Shown in pieces: positions 63,498 through 64,000 of a stretch of 64,000 bases of DNA (positions are counted from its first letter, which is position 1; every line of letters begins with the position of its first letter). Below the pieces are notes generated by a model. The model was given only the letters and a program-made list of their open reading frames with translations. It searched no databases and was not told where the DNA came from. The translations under genes and the position numbers were made by a program. The DNA comes from an uncultured Bacteroidia bacterium. Lineage in GTDB: Bacteria; Bacteroidota; Bacteroidia; NS11-12g; UBA955. The DNA lies in the NCBI GenBank assembly GCA_943788195.1, contig CALSPH010000001.1, forward strand, positions 433,673-497,672, in the 5' to 3' direction.

Positions 63498-64000
63498 GCT
63501 TCTTCGATTGCCAAACGAGCCAATTCAGTAATCAAATCCGTAAAACTAAATCCTTTTTCCACCCATAGTTTTGGATACATACTAATATTCGTAAAACCGG
63601 GCAATGTATTTACTTCATTCAAATAAATTTCATCATCGCTCACGTAAAAGAAATCGACCCTGCTCATGCCAGAAAGTTCAGCAGCTCGATACGTTTTTAG
63701 AGCCATTTCTTGAATTAGTTTTACACTCTTGTCTGATAAGTTTTGGGCGGGTATAACCACCTTGGCTTTGTCATTTTCATATTTATTTTCATACGTATAA
63801 AAATCATCGTCAATAACTATTTCACCAACGCCAGTAATTTTTAATACCCGATTCCCTAAAATGGCTGTTTCAACTTCTCTACCCACGATGGCTTTTTCAA
63901 TAAGTACTTTTCGATCAAACTGGAAGGCTCGATTTAAGGCGGATTTCAGGTTATCGGCTAATTCTACTTTTTCTACACCTAATGCACTACCCATATTCAC
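63494..64000 (-). CDS. ddl: D-alanine-D-alanine ligase, C-terminal part (cut by window edge)
   Basis: These 168 residues are the last part of Ddl, an ATP-grasp enzyme that joins two D-Ala for peptidoglycan. Marks: NMGSALGVEKV (ATP-binding loop), VLIEKAIVGREVETAILGN, and VDFFYVSDDEIYLNEVNTLPGFT with the Mg-binding Glu-x-Asn. The N-terminal half lies beyond position 64000. It faces the TonB receptor tail to tail. Confidence 0.93.
   Translation of the reverse strand: MNMGSALGVEKVELADNLKSALNRAFQFDRKVLIEKAIVGREVETAILGNRVLKITGVGEIVIDDDFYTYENKYENDKAKVVIPAQNLSDKSVKLIQEMALKTYRAAELSGMSRVDFFYVSDDEIYLNEVNTLPGFTNISMYPKLWVEKGFSFTDLITELARLAIEEA

Noticed and set aside
1-64000. CRISPR array, rRNA genes or riboswitch
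   Set aside because: No spaced direct repeats, rRNA stretches or known riboswitch cores were found by reading both strands.

Overview
The window is a piece of a Bacteroidota chromosome. It is AT-rich and carries marker families of that phylum: type III glutamine synthetase, a DUF4249/TonB receptor pair, PKD-rich surface proteins ending in the gliding-type (type B, T9SS) C-terminal domain, CTC-type ribosomal protein L25, a free-standing homocysteine-binding MetH module, and promoters with the phylum's TAnnTTTG -7 box. A narrower placement (Chitinophagia/Saprospiria/Sphingobacteriia-like) would be a guess.

Region 1 (1 to about 5613) is the right part of an integrative element. It holds a small protein with HUH-endonuclease-like motifs, a start-less gene remnant, an exported protein, a small serine resolvase, a 55-residue protein and a large serine integrase. 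The integrase sits beside a 30-bp imperfect inverted repeat that looks like an attachment site. The element has cut comM (yifB): only the 3' half (5614-6324) is here, so the left end lies outside the window.

Region 2 (6340-14500) is housekeeping: glutamine synthetase III, an alpha/beta hydrolase, a CAP-domain protein and the sucD-era-der-lipoprotein operon. Region 3 (14500-21850) is an ECF sigma factor broken by a one-base shift, a membrane anti-sigma-like protein that ends in a T9SS type B-like domain, and a giant PKD surface protein, closed by a strong terminator shared with glyA.

Region 4 (21900-30200) has glyA, an acetyltransferase, a PagL-like lipid A deacylase, a DUF2807 lipoprotein, an outer-membrane barrel, a sugar nucleotidyltransferase, a polytopic membrane protein and an orphan LytS-type kinase. 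Region 5 (30193-38829) has a headless PKD protein, a flavin reductase, TamB and tsaD. Region 6 (38826-45660) has rsmA-mgtE-metH, three DUF1573 genes, rplY, prs and tRNA-Gln. Region 7 (45710-51230) is uvrB followed by a frameshifted TonB receptor and its DUF4249 partner.

Region 8 (51364-61132) has an outer-membrane protein, waaA and then a tight six-gene operon: two lipoproteins with DUF1549/DUF4214-like helical modules, a DUF1501-like exported protein, a lipoprotein with a CX4CH cytochrome-like motif, a small lipoprotein and a CUB/seven-repeat/type B secreted protein. This operon resembles a reduced, T9SS-linked version of the DUF1549/DUF1501/PSCyt gene sets of Planctomycetes and is the best candidate for an undescribed system. 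A haem-receptor-like TonB protein and the 3' part of ddl close the window.

A pattern across the window is a perfect TAnnTTTG box ending only 4-13 bases before the start codon of eight transcription units, which suggests leaderless or nearly leaderless mRNAs. Three genes (sigma factor, TonB receptor, PKD protein) look broken; two of these breaks are single-base shifts that should be checked against raw reads.
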